NCBI GenBank assembly: GCA_022410635.1
Contig: JAJVDF010000956.1
Location: 82,112-146,111 of the forward strand
Length of the DNA stretch: 64,000 nucleotides
Source: Tretioscincus oriximinensis
Lineage: Eukaryota > Chordata > Lepidosauria > Squamata > Gymnophthalmidae
Direction: 5' to 3'
Part shown: positions 1-12,300 of the stretch, in pieces
Layout: every line of letters starts with the position of its first letter
Numbering within the stretch: the first letter of the stretch is position 1
Notes under the pieces: generated by a model
What the model saw: the letters and a program-made list of their open reading frames with translations, nothing else
What the model was told of the DNA's origin: nothing
Database searches by the model: none
Position numbers and translations under genes: made by a program

Positions 1-2316
1 TGTATAATGTTGCATGAGATGTGTGTTCCATGCCCAAGGAGAGGCTCACTGCTGGGTGGATAATAATGGATCCACATGATTGCTGGCAGCCTTTCTGATC
101 ATATAGATATATCTTGTGAGGAATTCCAAATTAGAAATTATAAGAATGGGGACTCAAGAGGTTTGTCAGTTTTTCTATTGGTCTCATTAAATTATTTATA
201 AACATAAGAGCAGAGCTGATAAACCTTAGCCAAGGGAGTCCAATAACATCTTAAAGACTAACCAAGTTGGCAGCATGAGTTTTCATAGATTAAGACTATT
301 TTTAAATGCATGCCTAGGACATATACAGGCAATATATCTGTGCAAATGGCAAAAGGTATGGCATCGAAATGACAAGTTCAGTATATTGATGGCTGTTAAG
401 GCTTCTTGCATGATTAGAAGTGCAAACTTCTCAGTGTGTTGCAATGTAAAGAGATGCTGGCTGAGAATCAGAAAAGAGGAGAGCTCCCATAAGTCTGAGG
501 GTTATATGTACAGTACACCAGAAAACCATTGACTCTATCAATGGATGCAATTTGTGAATGTGCTCCAAGTTCTGTTGCTTTTCTTTCAAATCTGCTTTTC
601 TGTAGGTTTTTTTTGGGGGGGCGGGGGGATTAAGAACTGCTGATTGTTTAAATTTGTTATTCAAATTAGTTTCACATACATGGCTGAAAACTTACTGTAT
701 TTTAACAACAGAAATTTGAAATGCAATTCATATAACTTGCCCACTTATAGCATCTCTCTATATCAAAGTTTCCTACACTATAGCACCATTATGATAAAAG
801 TTTCTAAAACCTCATTTAAGAAAGTGCAAACAGTTGGTTGAAAGGACAATATCCCCATAGGTGAGTGGAAGCACGTTATAGGGGTTTTTGGTTTTTAAGT
901 AACTCAGGGAGGGAGAAATACAAATCAAGCCAATGCCTTTTAGTCCTATTTAAGTTTCCTAAAAAATTACTTTCCCTCCAGAGATCTGGAAAGCTGAATA
1001 TATTTTACTAGCTGATTGATGCTTTTCCATTTATTTTTTTTAATGTAATTTTCCCCCTGGTAAGGAATTGTTCTCATGAATGTCAAGGAGGAAATATTTC
1101 CCCAATCATACACTCTGATTGGTTCGCTGGTGCCTAATCAGATATCACATTTGTAGAGGAAGGAAGGAGGGAGGGAAGAGGGAGGTAGTGGGGGGGATGA
1201 TCTGTCATGCTGAGAGACCCCCCCTCCCCTCCCCTCCACCCAGCCATTGCTAAAGACCTGCTTTGTAAGGCTTGCTTGCCAAATACTTCTACCACAATCA
1301 AATTACTTCATGCNCCTTCATTCTTCTTCCTTCCTCCCTGCCTTCCTGTTATATGCACGCTTGCATATAAACACAGCCGAGCCTTCGAGATCTATCACTG
1401 ACAGAAGAGTTATTANACAAAAACTCAGCCTGGGGAATTATTAATCGCAAAGATTCATTTCTTTATCAAATGCTCTGGCCTGAAGGGAGAGCTCTTTAAG
1501 GCTTCAGAAAGGCTACAGCTCATTTATCACTGGAGAAGAGGGTGGGGAATTGGCATTTTTGAGACGTTTGATTGGAAACTGGAGCTCGAAGGAGAGTTTT
1601 CATTTGGATAGGAGTTAAATTAAGAGGTCACGCAAAACGGGCTCCTTAGCACACGAAGATCTTGGGCGCACGGCTGCGTTTGTGTGTGGGAACATGCATG
1701 CATGTGCATTTCCTGTCATTAAATTTTAAGTACACATTTCAGCCAAATTTTTCTCTGGTAATTTTAAAAGAGATATTGGCTCCAGTCAGCTGGAAAGACT
1801 TAACTGCTTGCTTGGCTTCTTTTTTCAAAGTACGTAGGCCATGCAGCTTGATATAATCAGGTTTATTTGGTAGAAGTGCTATTAAGTTCCAAATGACTTG
1901 CTCTTCTGTAATTGAATCGCAGCAACAAGGATTTATTTAATTTATTAGGAACGGGTAAGTCAGTTGACTTCCATTCCAGGTTGCTTACATCAGAGTTCAC
2001 ATCCGCGTCCATTTGTCCTGTTTCTCTAATATTCTGCCTTTTGTAATTTGCATGGGATGACAATGGAAGAAATGGTCAAAGAGTGGGGATATTTCAGTGT
2101 TAAACAGCAGGGAGGGATATGTACTTAGGGGGAAAGGAAACAGGGCAGATAAAGGAAATAGGACAGATACAATAAATGGGCTTTATCAGCTTCTATCTGA
2201 ACCAACGCGTTCCTCACACCACCTTACCTTGGGCGATCTTGAGTGGTGCTATGTGGTGGCAGATCAGTTTTACAAAAGCCAACCATCATCCAAGATTTAA
2301 TAATAACAGTTATGGA
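1..2316. other. Unassigned AT-rich non-coding DNA
   Basis: I recognise no gene here. A short stretch around 235-290 resembles the end of a repeat common in reptile genomes (a 'cttaaagactaac' core). A purine run of GGA type at about 1157-1198 is followed directly by a C-rich run at 1217-1245, so this part has strong strand asymmetry. The block around 1395-1545 looks single-copy, with homeodomain-like TAAT/ATTA sites, and could be a conserved non-coding element, but this cannot be tested without alignment. Confidence 0.5.
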
Positions 2317-2670
2317 TAGACTGACCAGATTTTCTGAGGCCCAAACTGGAGCAATTAATATTCATACTAATTTGCATATTTGTGAATATGAAAATCACCC
2401 ACCAACATGCACACCCCTCCAAAATTCCCGCCCGAGAAAACCATGAAGCACATGAGATTTTTTTNAAGTGTGAGATATTTTTTGAAGTGTGTGAGAAATT
2501 TGCATTTTTAAAAATTTTTACTGAGGGGAGCTGGCCCCGGTGCAGTAATTTTTTAAAAAAATTATTATTTTTCCTCAGCAAAAATTAGAAATAGCTCCAT
2601 CCCAGGAGGGTGGGGTAGACACCCTATAATCGGGGTGCCCCCCCAAAAGGGGTTATCTGGTCACCCTAGT
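2317..2670. mobile_element. Non-autonomous DNA transposon with short inverted ends
   Basis: The left end (tagactgaccagat) and the reverse complement of the right end (tagggtgaccagat) agree at 12 of 14 positions, giving an inverted-repeat element of about 350 bp. There is no coding capacity, and the interior is AT-rich with a short G/C-rich block near the right end. The 'agggtgaccagat' end type suggests a hAT-like MITE, but I could not fix an 8-bp target duplication, so the superfamily is a guess. Confidence 0.55.
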
Positions 2671-4100
2671 TGTGGTCAATGTATACTTACTGCCTTATTT
2701 TACAATGTTATACATTACAAGGCCAACTATACATCTTGACAAAAAAATAGTCTAAGCAAATAGAAGGAACTCTGGATTCGCAACACTAATAGCTCCACTT
2801 TCCCAATCATCTCAACATTTTACTTAAACTTACCAAGTTTGGACTGTGTTTTAGTACTGCACNATCATGCCCATGTTCCTTAATCATTCCTATAGGAAGA
2901 ACAAAGGCTGTATTTTAGCCTTTCTGTGGTTTACATGTCATGTGACTTGTTTTCACCCAAGCATGTGGTGGTTAGGGTGCACACAGGCATGTAATTCACA
3001 AAAAAGACTTGAATACAGATTTTGCACTTCCTGCCTTAGGCACGAATTGTTGCAGCAGTGTGAAATATCCACTGTGTGGCCAATAGTTGAGCTGCAATGT
3101 ATTATCTGATTTAGTACATTGTCTGCAAGAATTGTCTGATTTAGTACAATGTTGGCTGCAGCCACACTGTGAGAGNAGTTGACTTTTTCTGGAGCAGAGT
3201 TCTTGCTCCACTTCGTAGCCCAGGGATTATCCTTGCCTCCAGCCTCACAAGTTTTTGACGTTATTAAACNAAAGTTCCTTAGCGTTAAAGTTTCTGTCTG
3301 GCCATTTTAAAAGATGCACAGGAAACAGTCCAAAAGTGAGCCATTTTGTGCGTGCACANTAATGGGGCAGGTACGTTTCTCCTTCCTGTACCTTAAAGAT
3401 GACTGAAGCAAATGAAGTCAAGCAAGCAGCTCAGAGTGGGTTTCTGAAATTGCTTATTATTGGGATTTGGTGATTTCAGTGGTATGTAGTTATTACACNT
3501 TCCAGGTCCTTTCCATGTAATGTTTTTCAATTAGGGAGACATAGCCATACTCCCCACTTTCCTGAATGTCTTTCGCAGCATCGAACACAATTCTTTGGCC
3601 CAAATTTTACTCCTTTCTCTCACAGTATTTATCACCATTTGTTGATATTACCTGCAGAAATGTTCACATAAATCTTCCCCACATAGAGTGAGTCACACTC
3701 GTGTTAAAGATGCTAGTGAATTAAAGGTGGTTAATTGAAGTAAGCCCACATGTAAAGTTTATCGAGTTGGTTACTTTAAAGAATAATTTGAGCCACTGTT
3801 CTGCCTAGATTAGCAACATAATGTAGAGAAAAGCAAGTACTGTTGTTTTATCTCCATGTGGAGAGGATATCAGAAGAAAAGAAGAATTTGAAGTAAAGAT
3901 GCTTGAAATCTTGTGGGAAGAATTTCAATGGGTCAAGTCATTTACAAAGACTTCTTCCTGCTTTGTGTTTTACATTGTCTGCTCTTCTCCACTGTAGAAA
4001 TTTACCTTGGACAAGACAGCAGGGAGCCCATGGAACACTACCTTTTATTCCGGGAAAGTTGGGTCTTGGTGAAAACTCTCATGATCCCTGCAAGCAAGCG
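2671..4100. other. Unassigned non-coding DNA with a small tandem duplication
   Basis: No gene or named repeat is recognisable. A motif built on 'tctgatttagtaca' occurs twice about 30 bp apart (about 3102 and 3135), consistent with a local duplication. The rest looks like ordinary AT-rich sequence. Confidence 0.4.
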
Positions 4101-4342
4101 GGAAGGAAGGAAGGAAGGGGAAGAAGTAGAGAAGTTAGTTTTTATATCCTATTTTTCTCAACCTGAAGGGAATTAAAACAGCTTACATAACATCCTGTCC
4201 TTAGCTTCGTAACAGACACGTTGTGAAGTATGTGAGGCTGAGAGAGATCCAGAGAACTGTGACTAGCCACCAGTCTTCACAGAAGGGTGCAGAATACTAG
4301 GAGACTTCCATATAATAGTCTGCCACAAGACTGGGCTGGCTC
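4101..4342 (-). repeat. Sauria-type SINE
   Basis: On the minus strand the order is that of a Sauria SINE: a decayed tRNA-like head near 4342, then the 'tcacagttctctgg' and 'tctctcagcctcac' body blocks, then the 'ggttgagaaaa...ataaaaact' tail, then a simple repeat (GGAA on the plus strand, 4101-4128). Sauria SINEs are known from squamates, are transcribed from an internal Pol III promoter, and end like BovB. The copy is clearly mutated and does not look recent. Confidence 0.75.
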
Positions 4343-5609
4343 TTTGAAAGGAAGAAAGGGCGATTTCACAGAAGCCAGAATTCTGTATACTCCTAGACCC
4401 TATTTGCATATACCTGCCTTAAAACACTTTAATTAATGTAGATCAGCTTGATGTGCAGTCTCACACATTTGTATTAAGCAGACTGAGCCACATTAGATGT
4501 GGAACCGTGAGTGCTCGTATCATGTTCCCCTCCCCATCCAGTGAGGATTACGATGAGAAGAACTTCACCTACATGCAAACACACAGCTGCTAATGGGTTT
4601 TAGCAGCTCTACAACACACGAAGAACAGATTTATCTGATCTACCAGTAATCCATTTTGGAAAGATTACTACAACATTGCCACTATTGCCATGGAATGTAG
4701 AATAGTGAGCTTCCCAATATTAATTATTAAGATTGTGCAAACAGAGCTTTAGATGCAAGAAAATCATTTCAATAGAGCCAAAAATCCTTCATAATTTCGT
4801 TCTAGAGTTGCTCATTTTCCAAGCATTGCTTGAAGCAGTGCTTTGGCTGTACCAATGAATATCNGAGAGAGTTGGATATCCAAGAGAAATGCATGTGAAA
4901 GGATCCTCTAAATTGGATTTAGATCTGTAGTTGTTACTTGTTAGTGAAAATTGTTGAGATTCACTGCTAGAATATCTGGATGTTGTTGAACCCTGGCTCC
5001 AGTCACTCCCATTTGCAGAGACACAGGGCTTAAAAATCCACCTGGAAAAGTAGCAAATTGCTATTCCTGACCATTGCTGAATAGGAGAATACTACACAGC
5101 AGTTTTTCAGGGCATCATGCATCGAGAACAAAGTGAGATTGATAAAAGAGCCTTTTCTTCCCCTTCCCCTTTTGAATTATGACTACCTTGGTAACTTTCA
5201 GCTGCTGTAATGATAAGACAAAGTAGCGTTACATAGGGCCCTGTAGACTAGTTGAATTGTTAATTAGTATTGACGAGTTTCACCTTTAACAGTGTTCTCT
5301 TTGATCCCTAAGCAGCAGACAAGAAAGATGACTTTGTGGGCAGAAGGAGGTGTCTGTGTTTTGTGTTGTCACATTTATTAAAGGAGCTTGCTGGTGTGGT
5401 CCTTCCAAGTCCTTTATCACTGCACCCATGAAGCACTGCATCTCTTTCGATCTCTCCATGTGAGTAAGTGCCCTATAAATTGCTGCAAGTGCAGCATTTA
5501 TGTGCTTCACCTCATCTTCTGCACGGTAGTTTTAAAGCAACTAGCTGGAGCGCAGCCAGTCCAGGTTAGTTTTCCTGTTTCTCAGCCTCTGCACTAACAA
5601 ATCAGGCCT
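4343..5609. other. Unassigned non-coding DNA, with a block shared with 15.7 kb
   Basis: No gene is recognised. Positions 4400-4492 resemble 15695-15803 (see that entry). The rest, including the stretch around 5290-5600, shows no protein-like or RNA-like structure that I can support. Confidence 0.4.
4400..4492 (+). other. Non-coding block A, similar to block B at 15.7 kb
   Basis: This stretch contains an ATTTGCAT-like octamer (tatttgcata), a TAATTAAT core and 'cagcttgatgt', in the same order and spacing as block B. Over the best 28 positions (cacttta-ttaatg-agcttgatgt) about 24 are identical. It is either an old dispersed repeat or a duplicated regulatory element. No coding frame is involved. 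Confidence 0.45.
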
Positions 5610-5932
5610 GATATCAGAATATTCTAACATACAATATATATTCTGTATGTAAATATGTATCTAGCTGGTACTGTTGAACATGGTTGAGTCCCGTGCATTT
5701 CCCCCTGGGAATTTTTGAGGGAAAATGTGCTCTTGCAAGAATTGTATATAGTTGCATGAGTTTTGGTGGGAAGTATCAGCTGCAGTGATTGGCTGGTGTA
5801 CCGTATATAAGGAGCTCCTCTGCCAGAGGACAATCACTGTAGACCATACTCAGAGCCCTTAAGAGCTGAAATAAATCACTTGGGGCCTGAAATTACTTGT
5901 CTGAGTCTTTCTTCAGGACCAAGGTTGTCACA
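5610..5932 (+). repeat. Possible solo LTR of an endogenous retroelement
   Basis: The block has promoter-like then terminator-like order: a TATA box (tatataa, 5814-5820), a polyadenylation signal (aataaa, 5870-5875) and an end in '...ttgtcaca' at 5932, as expected for U3-R-U5 closing in CA. No gag, pol or env sequence lies beside it and the following bases are not a clear tRNA primer site, so if real it is a solo LTR. The left boundary is uncertain and I found no clean target duplication. Confidence 0.4.
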
Positions 5933-7249
5933 CCTTTATACATTGCCTTGGAAGGTTAGTTGTCCCAAGTGGGACTTGCTATTGGAAGTTCTGCCATTAA
6001 TTCTTGTTGGTTGTGGACTGTATCAGTAAGGACTGACTGTATTCATGAGATGTATTTGAATGTGAAACAATGTATTTGAGTGTGAATGAATGTTGGANAG
6101 AAAGAACAGAAAAGTGCTCTCCATAAGGTGCTTTTATTTCTATGGGCCTTTCTGCATTCACCAGCTATTTGATGTCCTATCTGACTGCATCCTTGAGGAA
6201 GTTTGTGCACTTGTTTTAGTTCAGTCATACTGAAATTAGCTCTGCTTGAGGTTGTGATTCAATCTGCAGGCAGGAATAAGCATCAGGGAATTCATTGTCC
6301 TTGCATCTGTGTGGAATTGTGTTGCATTGTCAACTTGTTGAAATACAGGTGGTTGTCATGCTCATTTCCCCTTATTCAGAATCAATGAGCCAGGCTCTCG
6401 GATGCCACATATTGGAAAGTGTGTGCAGGATCGGTACCTTCACAACTGCACTCATAGCTTAATGTAAGAAACATGTCTTCTTAATGTNTCTCTGGGGGAC
6501 ACATTTCAGCAGTACACTATTGAAATGTGTTCCTAATTCTGAACACGAGAGTCTTGATTTCTGCACACTTACTGTGTTTTGGATCAGGGTCATCGTTTTC
6601 ATTGATAAACCCAGTTAAGTAGATTTAGCAGCAATGTGAATAAAAACGTCTCTATTTGGCATCACATTCTGGCTGCATCCAAGGATTTTTTTGTAATATT
6701 TCTAAATGTCATGTTACAAAGAACTTACTTTTTCTCCGCACACTTGAAGCAACTCCTCTTCCTCAAAAAATTGCCTACACTTCCTGTGATGCTCTGAGGT
6801 AATTTCTTGCTTGCCAATTGGCTGATCTATTTATCTTCTGTCATTGGCTGCTGGTTCTCCTTGTTACGAGATGGAGGCTGTTACGGTTTTCTTGAGAAAC
6901 AAATGAAGTTTTTTGCCTGTGTGAATTCAGGGAAAAAGGGTTTTCCACATTCTCTTTTGCTGAAAGGCAGGTAAAGAATTGCAGGACAGGGTTGGAAGTC
7001 TTGGGAGCTCTTGTAGCAATGCTCATATGGGACATTGCACTATTGAACTGCAAAAAAAAAAATACTAGGAGGAAAAAACAGGACAACAGGGTTTTTTTTT
7101 AAGGCCAGATCCTCACAATTAGGTGAGGCAAGTCTCCCATAATCACATTCCTATAAGTGCACTCTCTGTCTTACACAGACAGAGGGGAGCAACAGGGAAA
7201 GTGACTTCATTGATCAGGATTAATGTTCAGATCTATAAAGCCCTTAATC
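5933..7249. other. Unassigned DNA containing a repeat shared with 23.5 kb
   Basis: No gene is recognised. Around 6740-7050 the sequence resembles 23450-23800 in the same order: a 'cttctgtcattg' block, then an 'aattg...cagggttgga' block. This suggests an old dispersed element of about 300 bp whose class I cannot name. Confidence 0.35.
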
Positions 7250-7901
7250 TGAATGAGGGCTCATACAAAATGGGACATGCTCTGTAATCAATGCTCTGAT
7301 AACTTCCAGATTGGATGATTGCAATGCACTCTATAAGGGGCTGCCCTTGAAAACAATTCGGAAGCTTCAGCTGGTGCAGAAAGAAACAGCTAGATTGCTG
7401 TCTGAAACAACTGACCAGACACATATCACACTGGTTTTGAAAGAACTGCACTGGCTGCCAAGTTGCTACTAAGTCTAACCTACATGACTTTAAGTTATTA
7501 AGTTCTAAATAACTTAGGCCCAAAATATGTAAAGGCAAGCCGTCCCACATATCAATCTGCCCGTGCCTTAAGATCTGCAGAGGGGACACNCACGCACGCA
7601 CGCACGCACACCGAGTATATCATCTGTCGGTGGCAAAGAAGATGGGAACCCAGGATAGGGCCTTTTCCGTGGAAACCCCCAGACTATGGAAAAGACACTG
7701 TCCTGAGGTGTGCCAATAACCATCTTTATATGCAGTCAAAAATGCTTGAAGACACACCTCTTTCACCTGGCCTTTGGCTGAAAAAATCTGCTCTCTTTTC
7801 CCTATTCTTAGATATATATTTTTAATACGTGTATTGGGTTTTATTGTTCATCGCCCTGTGACTGTTGGGTGGTATAGAAATGTAAATAAATAACAAATAA
7901 A
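7250..7901 (+). mobile_element. L2-like LINE, 3' fragment, decayed
   Basis: The plus strand carries the 3' part of an L2-like LINE: 'ggggctgcccttgaaaa' and 'gaactgcactggctgcca' blocks, then 'cacctctttcacctggcctttggctga', a 3' UTR with 'catcgccctgtgac', and a TAAATAAA tail ending near 7901. It aligns block by block with the better copy at 28.6-29.2 kb. The reading frame is broken by stops and indels. A (CACG)n run at 7590-7607 lies inside it. Confidence 0.75.
7590..7607. repeat. (CACG)n microsatellite
   Basis: Four to five tandem units of a CACG/CGCA alternating purine-pyrimidine tract sit inside the L2-like remnant. Being alternating and CpG-containing, it could adopt Z-DNA, which is inference only. 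Confidence 0.8.
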
Positions 7902-9258
7902 CATACACTAAATTATAGCTAGTAGCTATCAATTGTTTTTGATAAAATGTCATTACAATATTCAAAAGGAAGGCAGATAGTTCTTATGGGTTCAGGTCAA
8001 ACCTAAATTTTCATTCTAGCTTTAGTCTATTTTAAGGTCAAGTGAATACATCAGTAAAGTGGTAAGGTGGTTTCTTTTGGCATTCTCTAACCCAAAAAAT
8101 TCTCCTTTGTTTCATATGATGTGAAAGTAAAATGACTATTCACTTTGTTACTGTGATTTTCCAATCGGAAAGTGGATTGAAATGTAGATGTGGCCAAGGC
8201 TTTTAAATACAGTTTCATGTATTTTGATAAAACATGTATCTGTAAACATCATCAACTGTAATGGAGGTTTACAGTCCTTTTCACAGTTCAGAGTTTCAAC
8301 AGATTTTGGAAAGCTGGTGAGCTTAGACACTCATCCTTTCTGTAGGCGTTGTTCTAGCCATTTCCATAATTGTGAAACAACCTTGTTATACATGGGCAGT
8401 AACAGACCTAAAATTGCTTGATTTAAGAGGCTGAGAGTGAGTGGCAAGTGGTGTCTAGTCATTAATGTATTTAAAGCAAAGTTAAAGATAGAATCCATAC
8501 AATCCAGAATTTCTACAGTTAGAATATGTCAAGTTGTATTAATTCTGCAGCAACTAATGTTAAACTGTAAGGCAGAATCTTATGATAAATGAACTAATCT
8601 GAAACTGTAATCATTTGTTCTGTCTTCAGGAATAGTGACTCAGTCAGAGGTGAGAGAATGAACTGGGAGGAACAGATTGATGGATGCACCTTAAATCCAA
8701 TCAGTAATGGAGTACTGGAAAGATTTGAATGTTCTGTTTCTCTCTTTTACTTTGTCAGTTCCAGACTAATATTGGCAAAAAACATATATCTAAAAAATAG
8801 GCACTATCATGGATCCAAGATCTGTGATGTCCTGATATTCAGTCATCAACGTTTAAGGCCTGGGACTGAGTTCAGTTTGGCCAAACGGATGGAGGGATAG
8901 ATATGTTGTTGTAGCATTCCAGCCCTCTATAATGAAAGTTACTTTTGTATGTGTATGTGTTTGTGTGCTAGGTCTAGAAGGTTTTGTAGATCTTCACAGA
9001 ACTGGATAATTTTTATTTGCCATTAGTGGTTGGAGCATACACTTGCATTACTGTGATATTGATCCAAACAGATACCATTTTCTCATTTTTAAAGACTTTG
9101 TCCACTTCTGTGTGTCTCATCCTTTAATTGATTATGAGAGCAATTCCATTTCTTGTAAGTGATTCTTGCCCACAGTAGTAGATACTCATGCAATGGTTAT
9201 CTGAGTTAAATATTCCCATTCAATTTTATTTCACTAGCTTTGAAGAAGCTGATGTTTA
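7902..9258. other. Unassigned non-coding DNA
   Basis: No gene or repeat is recognised. Around 8628-8647 a good splice acceptor (ttgttctgtcttcag) is followed 20 nt later by a good donor (gag/gtgaga); a 20-nt microexon is possible, but chance is at least as likely. Confidence 0.35.
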
Positions 9259-9669
9259 GGCTGCATCCCAATTAAGGCTATTTAGTGAGTTGGCAGCAGC
9301 ATCATGTAGAATTTTCCCCATTGCCTCACAGAGTTTTAGTAATCTACTCGCTAAAAAGGCTTGTGGTCTCACTTATTCCGTTAGCTCATTTTTCTCAATT
9401 CAGCAGCAGACTTGTTTTAAATGTGAAAGATTTTTTAGTGGGGACATTCAGTGATGTGAATTCAGGACAACTGTAGAAAGCTCATTGGCTCTCGGCTCAC
9501 TGAGAATGCTGGGAATTGTAGTAAAATAAGTGCAGCAATAACTTATGGGGCATGCAATGTCACATGTTTACTAGAAAATGTTACAGAGAAATAAGAAGCA
9601 GTGAAGAAAATTGGAGGTGAGCCTTCTTCGATTTAATAGTAATATTAAGGTTGTAATGGGGAAGCAGCC
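9259..9669 (+). mobile_element. MITE family 1 (ggctgc ends), copy 1
   Basis: The left end (ggctgcatcccaattaaggc) and the reverse complement of the right end (ggctgcttccccattac) form imperfect terminal inverted repeats about 410 bp apart. The interior contains the family hallmark 'gctcattggctctcggctc...gaatgctgggaattgtagta...gtgcagcaat'. Related copies lie at 9930-10110 (inverted), 22948-23330, 38090-38643 (inverted) and 60780-61075. There is no transposase frame, so it is non-autonomous. The class cannot be fixed because target duplications are unclear. Confidence 0.65.
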
Positions 9670-9929
9670 TTGGTCTTGTCACCTCCTGCTTGATAATGAC
9701 CAACTTATCTTGGTTCATAGATCTTACATTCCAGATCCCTATGCAATATTATTCTTTATAGCCTCAGACTTTCCTTTCATGCCCAGACACCTCCAGAGAG
9801 AAATTAAAATATAAAGTGTTAGATATAAAAAGAAAAAGTGGGGAAGATAGAGGCTATCTCTCCACTACAGTTTTAAATCTTTTTTTTAAGGGAGGCAACA
9901 CATTCACAAGTATGTCCCCAATTATCTTC

Positions 9930-10110
9930 AATTTTTCTTGCAGTTCCCCTTCTGTCCTCAACACATCCTGGCAATTGCCGTGAGAAGCCCCAGAAATCAT
10001 TGCTGCACTTACCTGATTACAAGCCCCAGCACTCTTTGTGAGCCTTCATAAAATTCTCAGGCATTCTCTGCTAGCCAATAGCCAATGAGCGTTTTACAAT
10101 TTACATATTC
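9930..10110 (-). mobile_element. MITE family 1, partial inverted copy
   Basis: The complement carries the same hallmark as copy 1 (gctgcacttac, then ccagcactctttg, then gccaatgagc read on the plus strand). It lies about 260 bp downstream of copy 1 in opposite orientation. Its ends are not definable. Confidence 0.5.
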
Positions 10111-11150
10111 AATTTCAAGAGGGAGCTTTCTTTTGGACTTTGCAAAATGGAGGCTGCTAAATCACATGATATGCAGTGTCAATTTACTCCACAGGAAAGA
10201 TCTTTGTGCATGGAACACTGTTTCCCTGGGACAGAGAGAAGGTAAAATCGCCTCCAAAGCACAATATAGTGGGCGTGGGAATCAGTAAGGACTGAAAGTG
10301 AATAGAACTCTTTTTCCCTAAAGGTTTTGTAAGAAAAAGAATTTTTGCCAGGACACCGGTAGATAAAAATATGGTAAATGTTACTATTTTTATATCATAC
10401 TTGAAGAGTTAATGTGATTGTTTATGTTCAGATGAAAATTGTAGATTAATATGATAAAATAGCGAAAGAGTTAAAACACACATTAATAGTATGGAACAGC
10501 AGTGCGGGTTAAGAGCCCCAGCAGGCAGCTTAGAAAATTCTCAAAGGAGTTTTATGAGAAATTTAAAACTGGAGGGGGGAAAGAGAGATTAAGAGCAGCA
10601 GTTAGAAAACGGAAATAACGAGTTGGGCCAGCCTGGAAGGATCCTCTGAGGAGGATAAATGGGGAAATCATAAAACTCAAGCCACCAAGTAAAGGACTTA
10701 ATGAAGGTGAAAAAGAACAGCAGCTACTGAGCTGTGTGTTTAAATCAATTTGAGGAAGGCAGCAGAGATGCTTAGTGACTCTCAAATAAGAATGAGAAGA
10801 AAAACAACCACAAGTCCAGCTGTGTGTTTAGAAACAGAACACGAACAGTTAAGCAAGATAGGTTTGTGTTGAAGCTGCTAGGATCAACAGCAATTGCAAT
10901 TTCATAGTGGTGAGAGTTAGGAATTCCTTTTTTTGAAAGGAATTAACTACACTTGTGCATCACTTATGTATTCTGCTACAGTTGGATATTCTGGAATCAA
11001 GCTGTCCATATTCAAATCTGGGATATCCAAGTTGTTGGAGGTGCCCTTAGCTGCAAAACAGAATTTGTAGAACACATACTTGAACGAACAAAGGTAGGCT
11101 CAATAGTAATGCACAATCATATGTAATTTGCAAACAAAAAGATATATTTG
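10111..11150. other. Unassigned AT-rich DNA
   Basis: No gene, splice structure or repeat family is recognisable. Small purine-rich stretches occur near 10560-10600. Confidence 0.4.
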
Positions 11151-12300
11151 AAAGAAAAAACAAAAGTATGTTTTATTGGCTACGTGAACTTGCATACACT
11201 TTTCAATGAAATCATCATTCACAACTACATTTCTCCCAACAGTGGACCCATTTTCTTATCCCATCAGTAAATAACTCCCGTGATCTTTCCTTGATCCATG
11301 ATCGCGCTGCATCCTTCAATCTACTATTCTTGGTGAAATGAATGCCCTTAAGGTCTCTCTTTAAATTTGAAAGAAGTGAAAATCACAGAGCATCAAATCC
11401 AGTGAATGTGGAGGCTGCTGCATGGGTTTGAGAACTTCAGTGGTAGTGCGCAATGTATGTGGTCAGGTGTAATCCTGTTGTAAGATTATTAACTCAGTGG
11501 ATTTTTTAATTTGACACACATGTCTTAAGTGTTTTACCACATGTATGGACTGTGGAGAATCCATAGTTGTCCCACCTTTCAGGTACCAAGAGAAGATGTG
11601 GGGTTTTATGGGGGGGTTGGGGTTTGTAGTAGATTGTGTTTTAAATTTCTTGAATTGCAGTGAATTTAAGTGCTGATATTCCACGTTTTGCCTTTTCCTT
11701 CTGCATCATAATGATGCAGTCAATATTAATCTCTCATCAACATTTTGAAAAGAAAAACACTTTTTTCTTTCCCAATAATATTTCAGAAATTCACAACAAT
11801 ATTTTCATTGTCTTTTGTTCTAATTTGCAAGTTTCCATGACATTCATTGTGAACGTAAGTCAGTTGCTCAATTTCGTGGCCTATTCATACTTTTGATCAG
11901 CCTAGCTATGTGGCAACGTGTTGTTGCATAATGTGGAGGTTGTTTTCAATAAATTCATCCACCTGCTTTTGATGCTCCTCGTCAATCACAGAAACTGATC
12001 AACCATTGCAATATTTATCCTAATATTGACCTTCTCAACTTCTAATGGTCAAAATTTAATTGTTGACATATTCAACAATTTAATCACCATAAGCAGCTTG
12101 TAAATGATGAATATTGCTAAAATTCACTTTCTCAGCTGTTAAAATTTGATCACTGTGCATTGTTGAAATGTGTTGACATAATGTGTTGGCAATGGCTACT
12201 GACATAGAACAAGTGAAAAAATTTAAATAACTATTTTTGTAGCGGGGAAATATATGCTGTTTAATTCTTGCATTATGTGTGACTATTCAGCTGATCCTCA
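11150..12300 (-). pseudogene. Mariner (Tc1/mariner) transposase remnant
   Basis: Read on the minus strand, successive transposase motifs appear in order. First comes a degraded 'HHYDAE' region near 11700, which follows the first catalytic Asp position. Then come 'FKTQ' and 'YLKGGTT' near 11640-11560, the second Asp block 'LQQD..xPHT' (about 11457-11484), and the third block 'HSLDLMLCDFHFF' (about 11370-11410). Last is the C-terminal 'GIRKWVHCWEKC' (about 11228-11265). This matches the mariner DD34D plan. Spacing between the second and third Asp is about 29 residues rather than 34, which implies a small deletion. Stops and frameshifts break the frame throughout, so it is dead. The length of about 1.2 kb fits a whole mariner, but I could not identify the terminal repeats. 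Confidence 0.8.

Noticed and set aside
4128..4330. Frames of 87 codons near 3.9-4.2 kb in two phases
   Set aside because: They run into the Sauria SINE and its GGAA tail and show no conserved protein features.
7233..7601. A 122-codon minus-strand frame
   Set aside because: It is antisense to an L2-like LINE remnant.
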